A stretch of 32,500 nt of DNA from Prorocentrum cordatum (Eukaryota; Sar; Dinophyceae; Prorocentrales; Prorocentraceae). Positions 20,229-28,541 of the stretch are shown piece by piece. A program made the translations under genes and the position numbers. Each line of letters begins with the position of its first letter. Position 1 is the first letter of the stretch. The stretch lies in NCBI GenBank assembly GCA_963575745.1, contig CAUYUJ010017811.1, positions 112,501 through 145,000 on the forward strand, written 5' to 3'. The notes under the pieces are model-generated. The model saw nothing but the letters and a program-made list of their open reading frames with translations, had not been told where the DNA came from and searched no databases.

Positions 20229-20366
20229 GCGCTGGTCATCACCCAGACCTTCTTGTGTTTATTGTTGGCGTGCACGCTGGTCCCCGACACCGACAGCGAC
20301 TGGCAGGACGGGCAGTACGACGGCGGCTACACGTTCCGGACCGCGCCAGACCGCGAGTGTTGGTCC
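20229..20366 (+). CDS. Possible exon fragment of an unrecognised gene
   Basis: From about 20254 one frame reads a hydrophobic stretch CLLLACTLVP and then an acidic, aromatic-rich stretch (DTDSDWQDGQYDGGYTFRT, then APDREC). Third codon positions are nearly all G or C in the second part. The preceding CATCACCCAG could be a 3' splice site. The coding character fades within about 30 bp of the 5' end of the cassette at 20401, so a gene may have been truncated there. No domain is recognised and the reading could be chance. Confidence 0.25.
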
Positions 20367-20400
20367 TTTGGGCTTTCTGAAAGTTGTACCCATTCCTTCT

Positions 20401-22320
20401 TATTTCCCAACCAGCCTTTGGTGTTGGGTGCTCGTTTTGAGAGACGGTCCCCGCGTCCCTCCTTCTTTCCTCCTCCTCCCCCTCCTCCCTCCTCCCTCCT
20501 CCCGTGACCCCCCTCGCTTTGGCACACCCTTCACACGTTTCGTGGCCACATAGGAAGCTCTACCGAAGGCCCCAGTGGCAACGTCCACATGCATCCGCCA
20601 CACCCAGCTCGACACACCCCTCACACGCTTCGTGGCCCAATAGGGAGCTCTAATCAAAGCCCCAGTGGCACCGTCCACATGCGTCCGCCACACCCATGTC
20701 GGCACACCCCTCACACGTTCCATGGCCCCATAGGGAGCTCCACCCAAGGCCCCAGTGGCACCGTCCACATGCGTCCGCCACACCCATGTCGTCACACCCC
20801 TCACACGTTCCGTGGCCCCATAGGGAGCTCCACCGAAGGCCCCCAGTGGCACCGTCCACATGCGTCCGCCACACCCATTTCGGCACACCCTTCACACAGT
20901 TCGTGTCCCCATAGGGAGCTCCACCCGAGGCCCCAGTGGCACAGTCCACATGCGACGGCCACACCCAGCTCGGCACACCCCTCACACGTTTCGTGGCCCT
21001 ACCATAGAGAGCTCCACCGAAGGCCCCCAGTGGCACCGTCCACATGCGTGCGCCACACCCAGCTCGGCACACCCCTCACACGTTTCGTGGCCCTACCATA
21101 AGGGGCTCCACCCAAAGCCCCCAGTGGCACCGTCCACATGCGTCCGCCACACCCATTCGGGCACACCCCTCACACGCTTCGCGGTCCAATAGGGAGCTCC
21201 ACCGAAGGCCCCAGAGGCACCGTCCACGTGCGTCCGCCACACCCATGTCGGCACACCCCTCACACGTCTTGTGGCCCCATAGGGAGCTCCACCGAAGGCC
21301 CCCAGTGGCACCGTCCACATGCGTCCGCCACACCCATTTCGGCACACCCCTCACACGCTTCGTGGTCCCATAGGCTCCACCGAAGGCCCCAGTACCACCG
21401 TCCGCATGCGTCCGCCACACACATGTCGTCACACCCCTCACACGTTCCGTGGCCCCATAGGGAGCTCCACCGAAGGCCCCCAGTGGCACCGTCCACATGC
21501 GTCCGCCACACCCAGCTCGGCACACCCCTCACACAGGCCCCAGTGGCACCGTTCACATGCGCCGGTCACACCCAGCTCGGCACACCCCTCACACGTCTCG
21601 TGGCCCTACCATAGGGAGCTCCACCCCAGGCCTCGGTGGCACCGTCCACGTGCGTCCGCCACACCCATGTCGGCACGCCCCTGACACGTTGGCCCCATAG
21701 GGAGCTCCACCGAAGGCCCCCAGTGGCACCGTCCACATGCGTCCGCCACACCCATTTCGGCACACCCTTCACACGGTTCGTGTCCCCATAGAGAGCTCCA
21801 CCCAAGGCCCCAGTGGCACAGTCCACATGCGACGGCCACACCCAGCTCGGCACACCCCTCACACGTTTCGTGGCCCTACCATAGAGAGCTCCACCGAAGG
21901 CCCCCAGTGGCACCGTCCACATGCGTGCGCCACACCCAGCTCGGCACACCCCTCACACGTTTCGTGGCCCTACCATAAGGGGCTCCACCCAAAGCCCCCA
22001 GTGGCACCGTCCACATGCGTCCGCCACACCCATTTCGGCACACCCCTCACACGCTTCGTGGTCCCATGGGGAGCTCCACTGAAGGCACCAGAGGCACCGT
22101 CCACGTGCGTCCGCCACACCCAGTTCGGCATACCCCTCACACGCTTCGTGGCCCCATAGGGAGCTCCACCGAAGGCCCCCAGTGGCACCGTCCACATGCG
22201 TCCGCAGCCCCCATTTCGGCACACACCTCACAGGGTGGCCCCATAGGGAGCACCACCGAAGAAGATATTCTCAATTGCGGTACGAACAACTGCATATGGT
22301 TGGGTCTTTCGCCAGGCTAT
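20401..22320 (+). repeat. Composite cassette copy 3, largest, with about 20 monomers
   Basis: The 5' block (20401-20515) has TTTCCCAACCAGCC, GGTGTTGGGTGC, GTTTTGAGAGAC and a CTCCTCC pyrimidine run. Monomers start with GGCACACCCCTCACACG at 20521, 20610, 20701, 20791, 20882, 20972, 21066 and 21160, then onward to about 22258, so the unit is 89-94 bp. The segment from 20821 to about 21240 recurs almost unchanged at 21698 to about 22118, an 877-bp offset. The 3' block starts after CACCACCGAAG with AAGATATTCTCAATTGCGG, then CTGCATATGGTTGGGTC and TTTCGCCAGGCTA. Long open frames on both strands reflect the near-90-bp period; frame-breaking indels between monomers argue against a protein. Confidence 0.88.
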
Positions 22321-22940
22321 GTGTTCCCAACCATCTTGTGGTGTTGGGTTTCCGTTTTGAAGAGACAGCGCCCCGTTGTCCCTTCCTCCCTCTTCTCAAC
22401 GTGTCGTGGCCCCATAGGGAGCTGAACCGAAGGCCCCAGTGCCACCGTCCGCATGCGTCCGCCACACCCATGTCGTCACACCCCTCACACGCTTCGTGGC
22501 CCCATAGGGAGCTCCACCGAAGGCCCCCAGAGGCACCGTCCACATGCGTCGGCCACATTTCGGCACACCCCTCACACGCTTCGTAGTCCCATAGGGAGCT
22601 CCACCCAAGGCCCCAGTGGCACCGTCCACATGCGTCCGCCACACCATTTTTGGCACACTCTTCACACGCTTCGTGGCCCCATAGGGAGCTCCACCGAAGG
22701 CCCCCAGTGGCACCGTCCACATGCGTCGGCCACACCCATTTCGGCACACCCCTCACACGTTTCGTGGCCCCATGGGGAGCTCCGCCCAAGGCCCCAGTGG
22801 CACCGTCCACATGCGTCCGCCACACCCATTTCTGCACACTCCTCACACGTCTCGTGGCCCCATGGGGAGCTCCACCGAAGACGATACTCACGACTGCTGT
22901 GCTCACGGCTGCATATGGTTGAGTCCTTCGCCAGGCTAAT
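22321..22940 (+). repeat. Composite cassette copy 4, directly following copy 3
   Basis: TGTTCCCAACCATCTTGTGG, GTGTTGGGTTTCCGTTTTGA and AGAGACAGCG open the 5' block immediately after the 3' end of copy 3, so the two lie head to tail with no spacer. About six monomers follow. The 3' block at 22878-22940 reads CGAAGACGATACTCACGACT, GCATATGGTTGAGTCC and TTCGCCAGGCTAAT. CCCAACCAT at the 5' end is the reverse complement of ATGGTTGGG at the 3' end of copy 3; copy 4 has one mismatch. Confidence 0.88.
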
Positions 22941-23006
22941 TGATCCCCCTTCGAACATCGATCGCGGGAGAAAGACATGTCCAGATCCAAGGGTGCCCTC
23001 GAGGAC

Positions 23007-23114
23007 GCGAAGTTATTCGCGCTTCGCTGTTCGGCTCCGATTCCTCCTCTTCTCCCATGGGAGGCGGCGCGAGAGCGCAAAGTTATTCGCGCTTCGCGCA
23101 GCGCGAAGCGCGAA
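23007..23114. repeat. Two-copy repeat ending in a perfect long palindrome
   Basis: GCGAAGTTATTCGCGCTTCGC near 23008 recurs near 23076 with one change, a 68-bp offset. At the second copy, TTCGCGCTTCGCGC (23086-23099) and GCGCGAAGCGCGAA (23101-23114) are exact reverse complements around a single A, giving a 14-bp-arm palindrome able to extrude a tight hairpin. Confidence 0.8.
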
Positions 23115-23175
23115 GTTGGGAGCCCTTGGGGCATGGAAATACAGTCGGCCTTGATTGGACAGGACACGCGAGAGG

Positions 23176-23352
23176 ACACAAGACTTTAGTCGGGCTTGTC
23201 CCTCTACAGGAGAAATATTCAAAAATAGCCAAAAAATACTCTGGGGACTATGGTTTGAGCATTGTTTGACCGTTTTGGAGTATTTTTGGGGTATTCTTTA
23301 TTTGTCGTCGAAATTACCCCTGTAGGGGGACACGCCCGACTTAACACAAGAC
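23176..23352. mobile_element. MITE-like element of about 159 bp with 9-bp target-site duplication
   Basis: Left arm TTTAGTCGGGCTTGTCCC and following CTACAGGAG; the reverse complement of the right arm reads TAAGTCGGGCGTGTCCCC then CTACAGGGG. About 26 of 30 positions agree. Inner arms near 23228-23243 and 23270-23290 (CCAAAAAATACTC against GAGTATTTTTGG) lengthen the fold-back. The 9-bp sequence ACACAAGAC occurs at 23176-23184 and 23344-23352, immediately outside the arms, as an exact target-site duplication. Nine-base duplications are typical of Mutator-like elements. There is no coding capacity, so it would be non-autonomous. Confidence 0.7.
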
Positions 23353-23580
23353 CCTTCCGAGGGCCTTATGTCCATAGGAGTGTGTAAGAAGGCACGTGTC
23401 GCGAGACACGGGACACAAGGGTACCATTGAGCTGGCAGGGTCGACCTACTAATCCAGGCCGACTGTAGGTCCCCCGGCGGGGCACAGCGCCGACACCAGA
23501 GGTCCGCGCGCCCCTTCGAAAGTCTATGTTTATGCCTCTTCTCTCTTTGGGACAGGAGGGGGGACCTCAGGCGCGACCTG

Positions 23581-23703
23581 ACCGACCCCTAGCAAACCAT
23601 CCCCTTCCGTGTCGCCCTCCACGCCTTTCGAGCTCACCTACGGCCGCAGACACACGTCTTGGGGCGAGGCGACGGGGAAGGGGATGATTTGCTAGGGGTC
23701 GGT
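23581..23703. repeat. Fold-back repeat with about 36-bp arms
   Basis: ACCGACCCCTAGCAAACC (23581 on) is mirrored by GATTTGCTAGGGGTCGGT ending at 23703. The arms continue inward through CATCCCCTTCC and GGAAGGGGATG, with three mismatches in about 36 bp. The 50-bp loop is unique. No target-site duplication is seen. Confidence 0.8.
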
Positions 23704-23706
23704 TGT

Positions 23707-23903
23707 CGGCGGCGAGCGAGGGGGGAAATGGGAAGGAGAAGGCAATCTTAGAGGGCAGCGGGGCTTCTCAGATGCCCTCGCGCCCTCTGAGAAGTTTTGT
23801 CTGTCTTCGGGGCAGGCTTAGGGAACGTCTCAGAAGGCCAGGGAACTTCCGGACCTTCTGAGAAGGCCTTCTCTTTCTCTCTTCCCCCCCTCGCTCGCCG
23901 CCG
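23707..23903. repeat. Nested inverted repeat: outer arms enclosing two hairpins
   Basis: Outer arms: CGGCGGCGAGCGAGGGGGG (23707 on) against CCCCCCCTCGCTCGCCGCCG (ending 23903), continuing inward to GAGAAGGC and GCCTTCTC. They are about 37 bp long with one indel. Inside are two perfect hairpins, CTTCTCAGA/TCTGAGAAG (23764-23794) and TCTCAGAAGG/CCTTCTGAGA (23828-23863), whose stems are related to each other. The whole could fold as a three-way junction. It begins four bases after the preceding fold-back. Confidence 0.78.
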
Positions 23904-24178
23904 AACCCAGGCCTTCCGTGGGGTGCGTTTCGATGGAAAAATCGAGAGAAGGCCAGCCGTGGTGACGATCAAAGCCTCCTGGTGGCGCACAGAGGGCGAA
24001 ACGCGCTCAAAAACGACCATGCTCGATTCTCCTCCTCTTCGCGGAGGAGGAGGTCGAGAAGGTGGGCGTTCTCTCCCACGGCACGGCGCAACCTTCCCCA
24101 GCCCCGCCGGGGCCGCATGGCGCAGGGGGATCCGTGTCTTCGACTGTCAAGCACCTTTGCTGAATACTTGCCCTGCAG

Positions 24179-24404
24179 GCCCGAGCTGGACACCTTCGAG
24201 CGGATCTTCGCGACGGTGGTTTACGGGGCCTGGGTCATCCGGGGGCCCAGGAGTCCTCTGGCGGGGGTGCCGCGACAGACAACAACCAAGAAATGGCTGC
24301 CGGTGGGCGCCCCCATTGGATGTTCTCAGGCCTCCCTGGAGAATGGACAACTTGTTTTCGAACCAGAGTCCTTTCGTGGTTTTCGGTACGGGAGCTGGCT
24401 CTGA
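24179..24404 (+). CDS. Possible exon fragment of an unrecognised gene
   Basis: After CTTGCCCTGCAG, a good-looking 3' splice site ending at 24178, one frame reads PELDTFERIFATVVYGAWVI with G or C in 20 of 21 third positions. Coding character weakens after about 24245, although the frame stays open to a stop at 24402-24404. No 5' splice site is clear. I do not recognise the family, and no matching exon is found nearby. Confidence 0.25.
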
Positions 24405-24449
24405 GCTCCAGGAACGTCAAGCTTGAGCGACTCACGAATTCGGCAAGGA

Positions 24450-24683
24450 ACTTGAGCGGTTGCACGCGTGCGAAACGCATGTCCGATGTCCTCTCCCTCG
24501 GGAACGTGTTTCTAGGTGTGAGCAACTCTGGCCGCATGATCGAGATCCTCCCGGTTGGAAGGATGGGGCTGGGAGAAACGATCAGATCGTCAATATTACC
24601 GCGCATGTTGAAGGTGACATTTGCACAGTCGTCGTACCTTGTATCTTTCCAACCCCTTCCTCCCAACACGGTAATTTTCTTTT

Positions 24684-24721
<38 letters not shown>

Positions 24722-25345
24722 GAAGACACGTACCTCATGCACGCGTGCCAGACGCCGGTTCGATGCCCCCGTCCGCGCACGAATGTTGCGCGTGGGCAAT
24801 CCCAGACCGCATATTCGATATCCTCTTGACGGCTACGCGTGTCAAAACACATACCAAATGCACGCGTGCCAAGCGCGTATTCGATTACCCCCTCCCCTCA
24901 GCGTACGTAATTTGACGCGAAGAGAATTCGACGGCTGTATGTTCGATACTCCTTTTGGCGCCTGCACATGTGGAACACACATGCCAGAGGCACGTGTGCC
25001 AGACGTATGTTCGATATCCGCAGGCCGCATACTTAATGTCTCCTTTGCGCCATCGCGCGTAGAAGCGCGTGCAACATGCACGCGTGCTAGACGCCGACGC
25101 ACGCTCGATACTGCGAAAGTGCATGCCGAACACGTCAAATCTCATGTCGCATGTCCCCTTGGCGCCTACCCCCCTCGCCTACTTAATCCCACGTATGTGA
25201 AATCCGCCAACGAATGCAAAGCACCCTGTTGCACACCCTTTCGGCCTTTGGCAAAAGGCAAGATAACACAAAGAGAACATTTGGCCAGAGCCCGTACTGG
25301 GAATTCGATACCCCCCGCTAGCGCCATTGCGCATAATTCTCCTAG
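24450..25345. repeat. Degenerate repeat, about 120-130-bp unit with TTCGATA cores
   Basis: Units begin near ATGCACGCGTGCCAGACGC and each holds two half-units with a core of the type TGTTCGATACCC. Starts are seen near 24455, 24737, 24856 and 24984, with further partial copies near 25075 and 25290. The core at 24757-24767 reads GGTTCGATGCC, which fits the RNA polymerase III B-box consensus; no matching A box was found. A (CA)n microsatellite interrupts it at 24687-24719. One more unit lies at 26195-26340, beyond a reversed cassette. Confidence 0.7.
24687..24719. repeat. (CA)n microsatellite
   Basis: About 16 uninterrupted CA units on the plus strand, inside the array of about 125-bp units. Confidence 0.95.
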
Positions 25346-25619
25346 CGAAGAACCCTAGAATATGCGGGTGCGAGTGTCGCAAAGCAGGTGGGACGAACGA
25401 GGGACAGCTCCCCATTGGGGAACCGAACTCTATACACCGACGCTTTTTCTGGCCCTGCACTGGAATGCGGATCCTGGTGTCTGCGGAATTTGGATGTGGA
25501 CATGTGTTTCTTTCTTCGGAAAACGGGAAAAAAGCATACACCACACCACCCCGACGTCGTCCCAGACCTTCACAAAATCTTAGGGTCGAAACAGCCCGCC
25601 ATTGATATTGTATATGTTC

Positions 25620-26187
25620 CGATGTCCGACTTGTGGGCCCACGAAGCGTGTGAGGGGTGTGCCAGTTCGTACGCGCGTACGCCATGCAAACGCAGCCATT
25701 AGGGCCTTTGGTGGAGCACCCTATGGGGCCACGAAACGTCTGAGTGGTGCGCCGAAATGGAGGGTGGAACTGCATGCGAACCCTGCCACTGGGGTCTTTG
25801 GTGGAGCTCCTTGTGTGGCCACGAAACTTCTGAGGGTTGAGCCGAAATGGGGGGTGGAACTTCATGCGGACCCTGCCACCGGGGCCTTCGGTGGAGCACC
25901 CTATGGGGCCACGAAACGTGTGACGGGTGCGCCGCGATGGAGGGCGGAATTGCATGCGGACCATGCCATTGGGGCCTCCGGCGGAGTATCTGATGGGGCC
26001 ACGGAATGTTTGAGGGGTGCGCCGAAATGGAGGGCGGAATCGCATGCGCCCATGTGACGAGGATGAGGACACGCGAAAGGCAGAGGGAAGGGATGGGACG
26101 AGGGAGGAGGGGGAGGAGGAGAAGAGCGGGAACGCGGGGCGCTGTCTCTTCAAAACCCAATACCACAGGATGGTTGGGAAAAACATG
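25620..26187 (-). repeat. Composite cassette copy 5, reversed and 3'-truncated
   Basis: On the minus strand the 5' block (26187 back to about 26060) reads TTTTTCCCAACCATCCTGTG, GTATTGGGTTTTGAAGAGAC, AGCGCCCCGCG and a CTCCTCC run. It is followed by about five diverged monomers to 25620. The 3' block is missing. It lies between two blocks of the 125-bp repeat, which suggests insertion into that array. Confidence 0.82.
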
Positions 26188-26194
26188 TAAGTAC

Positions 26195-26340
26195 CAACTT
26201 TACGCGTGCCGGGCGCATGTTCGATACCCTTCCCTCGGCGTACGTGCGTCTACGTGTGAAGAATCCGCCGGCTGCGTGTTCGATACACCCCCCACCTGGC
26301 GCCTGCTCGCGTGAAGACACGTGTCACATGCACACCAAAG
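26195..26340. repeat. Further unit of the 125-bp TTCGATA repeat
   Basis: ACGCGTGCCGGGCGCATGTT then CGATACCCTTCCCTCGGCG, followed by a second half-unit with GCTGCGTGTTCGATACACCC and GTGAAGACACGTGTCACATG. It matches the layout of the units at 24856-24984. Confidence 0.75.
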
Positions 26341-26769
26341 CGCACAGTCAATCCGCATAGTCAGGGTGGGCAACTTTCCCAAGGGTACCCTTGCATCCTT
26401 GCCCCTTCGGCCCATCCTTAGCGACTTTCGCTGGCCAGCCTCGTTCGAAAAACGTTCATATGGGCCTCCAAGGCAGTTGCATCCTTTCCGCGCATCCTTA
26501 TGATGCGGGTTGACCGTACCCCCCGTGGCGAGAACCTTGGGCCAGAGCGCTTGCCAGGAAAGTGTCCGAGAACAGTCCAAGAGCGCCCGAGAAGCTCGGC
26601 CGCCCACGGCGAAAGTTGCAGTCTTGTCGTAGCCCACCGCGTGTTGAGTTACCTCACGACACGTGTGCTGTCTCGAAGATATGCCCCCCTGGTGTTCCTT
26701 CTGACCTGCTGTCCATCGTCGGCGCGGGTTGCATATTGTTTCTCTCCCCTTCCCCATAGGTCCCCACGG
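26341..26769. other. Spacer, no gene recognised
   Basis: Unique sequence with no recognisable domain in either strand. It holds short AGTGTCCGAGAACAGTCCAA-like motifs but no clear array. Confidence 0.45.
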
Positions 26770-27000
26770 AAAGAGGTGGGGGAAAAGAGGAGGGGAGGAG
26801 AGGAGAGGAGAGGAGAGGAGAGGAGAGGAGAGGTGACGAAGGAGGGAAGACAGGAGCAGGGGAGAGAGGGAGAGAGAGAGGGGGGGGATCACACAAACGG
26901 ACAGACAGCCAGATAGCCAGAACGAGCGGGAGAAGGGGGGGGCATGGCCAGGAGGAGCAGGGAGAGAGGAGGGAGAGATGGCGAGAAGGAGGGGTGAGAG
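26770..27000. repeat. Purine-rich (GAGAG/GGGGA) tract
   Basis: The plus strand is nearly all G and A, including an uninterrupted 5-bp GGAGA array near 26793-26832 and a G8 run near 26880. It reads as poly-Glu/Arg/Gly on plus and Pro/Ser/Leu on minus. No gene. Confidence 0.88.
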
Positions 27001-27679
27001 AGGGGCGGCGGTCGACTCCTGGGCCCCGGCATCTTGCACGTGGCGCTCATGGTTGCGCACAGGTGCCCCCGCTGCTCCTCCTGGCCGCCCCCCCCCCCGG
27101 CTAAACCCTTCCTTCCAGGGGAGGAAAAACCACCCAGATCCAGACAGCTGCCGTTTGCGAAGCGGCCCTGGGCGTTTACTCAACAGCCTTGCCCTGTTCG
27201 ATTCCCTGGGTGCGTCTACTGAACGGCTTCACTGCTTCACTTGTCGGGGTGGTCATCATGGGGGTGGATTTTCTGCCCTCTACTCCCCCTCCTCCAAGCT
27301 GCCCAGACATCTGACGATGTGACTGTTTTCAGCGCGCAGCCTCTCAGGGGTCCCAGTCTGCTCCCCCAGGCCCGCTCTTCGCCCCATAGCTCGATACCTG
27401 ATGGTCCTGGGACCCGAAGACAGTCCCCGTGAGGCCGGAATCGAGGAAGAGCGCCTGGATCAAGAGATCTCGGGAGCCTTGAGACGGAGGTCAAAACTCA
27501 AACGAGGGTCAGCCAACAGGATCAGGAGATCGTGTCGTCAGAGATCTTGGCTTTTGCGCTCCTCCTCCCTCCCAGGCCCCCGTCCTCCCCCCCCCTACTC
27601 GTCGCCGACGAGCGCCGACGCCACGGTGCAAAGGCTCGACACCACGTGGACGTCGACATCACGGCATAGAAGGGCCCCA
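27001..27679. other. Spacer, no gene recognised
   Basis: GC-rich unique sequence. No domain or splice pattern was convincing in any frame. Confidence 0.45.
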
Positions 27680-27875
27680 GGAGGAGGAGGAGGAGGAGGA
27701 GGAGGAGGAGGAGGAGGAGGAGGAGGAGGAGGGAGGAGGAGGAGGAGGAGGAGGAGGGAGGAGGAGGGAGGAGGAGGAGGAGGGAGGAGGAAGGAGGAGG
27801 AGAGGAGGAGGAGAGGAGGAGGAGGAGGAGGAGGAGGGGGAGGAGGAGGGGGAGGGGGAGGAGGAGAAGGAGGAG
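27680..27875. repeat. (GGA)n microsatellite, about 195 bp
   Basis: Almost pure GGA/GGGA on the plus strand with G-run interruptions. It is followed by a short CTCGC array near 27928-27960. Long purine strands of this kind can form triplex or G-rich structures. Confidence 0.95.
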
Positions 27876-28149
27876 CCCCCCCCCCGCGCGGACCTTCGAG
27901 AGGGCCCCGCTCCACGCGGACCTGCGCGCCTCGCCTCGCTTCGCCTCGCCTCGCCTCGTCGCCGCCCTCCTCCCGGCGCGGCAGCCGCCGCCATCGAGCG
28001 AGGCGTTGGCGGCATCCACGGCCGCCCGCACAGGGCCGGGCCCCCGTCTGGTGGACCCACGAGGGGGGTCCAGCTACAAGGGGGGCGGTGCAAGCGATTC
28101 GAGGATTGCAGCAGATTTGTCAGGGGAGCACAAAGTGACCTAAACGTTG

Positions 28150-28292
28150 AAAACTCGGAGCTCCGCGCGGATTTCTCGGATCGGCGCTGGGGCCCCCAGG
28201 CGGCGCCTCCGGCGCCGCCCCTGGCGCGCTCCGCGCGCCAGGGAGGGGGGGTCAGCGCCGATCCGAGAAATCCGCTCGGACCTCCGAGTTTT
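28150..28292. mobile_element. 143-bp cruciform-like inverted-repeat element with nested GC hairpins
   Basis: Outer arms 28150-28188 and 28254-28292 are reverse complements at 37 of 39 positions (left begins AAAACTCGGAGCTCC and ends GGATCGGCGCT). The loop contains two perfect hairpins side by side: GGCGGCGCC/GGCGCCGCC at 28199-28219 and CCTGGCGCGC/GCGCGCCAGG at 28220-28242. Both have the loop TCC. A shorter CTGGGG/CCCCAG palindrome precedes them. The structure is a three-way or four-way junction. No flanking target duplication was found. A 40-bp stretch at 30830-30869 is a diverged copy of the left arm and first hairpin, so this is a dispersed family. Mobility is inferred from that. Confidence 0.6.
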
Positions 28293-28541
28293 TATGTTTA
28301 TGTCATTTTTTGTTCCCCTAGCAGATGTATTGCTGGACTTGCTAGTGCACTACAGCAGCTGCAACACAATACACTGCAAGGCAACACAGTTCTCCGGCGC
28401 AAGACGTGTGCAATGCGATTGCCCCAAATCTGTTGCACCACCCCCTTTCGGCTGGACCCTCTCTTGGGCCACCCGAACCCCTGCCACTCTAGGAGGGGCC
28501 AGGCAGCGCCCGACGACGCGCCCGCACAGGGCCCTCCCCTG

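Noticed and set aside
20521-22258. CRISPR-like array
   Set aside because: The whole 90-bp unit is repeated without unique spacers, and the context is eukaryotic.
20400-22900. Long open frames on both strands through the 90-bp arrays (up to about 300 codons on the minus strand, 23179-22271), possible repeat proteins
   Set aside because: Open in several frames and both strands at once, with monomer lengths of 89-94 bp that shift frame between copies. No start or domain context. Best explained by a stop-poor repeat with a near multiple-of-three period.
24755-24770. tRNA gene suggested by GGTTCGATGCC
   Set aside because: No acceptor, D-arm or anticodon arm could be paired around it, and the core recurs in a degenerate satellite.
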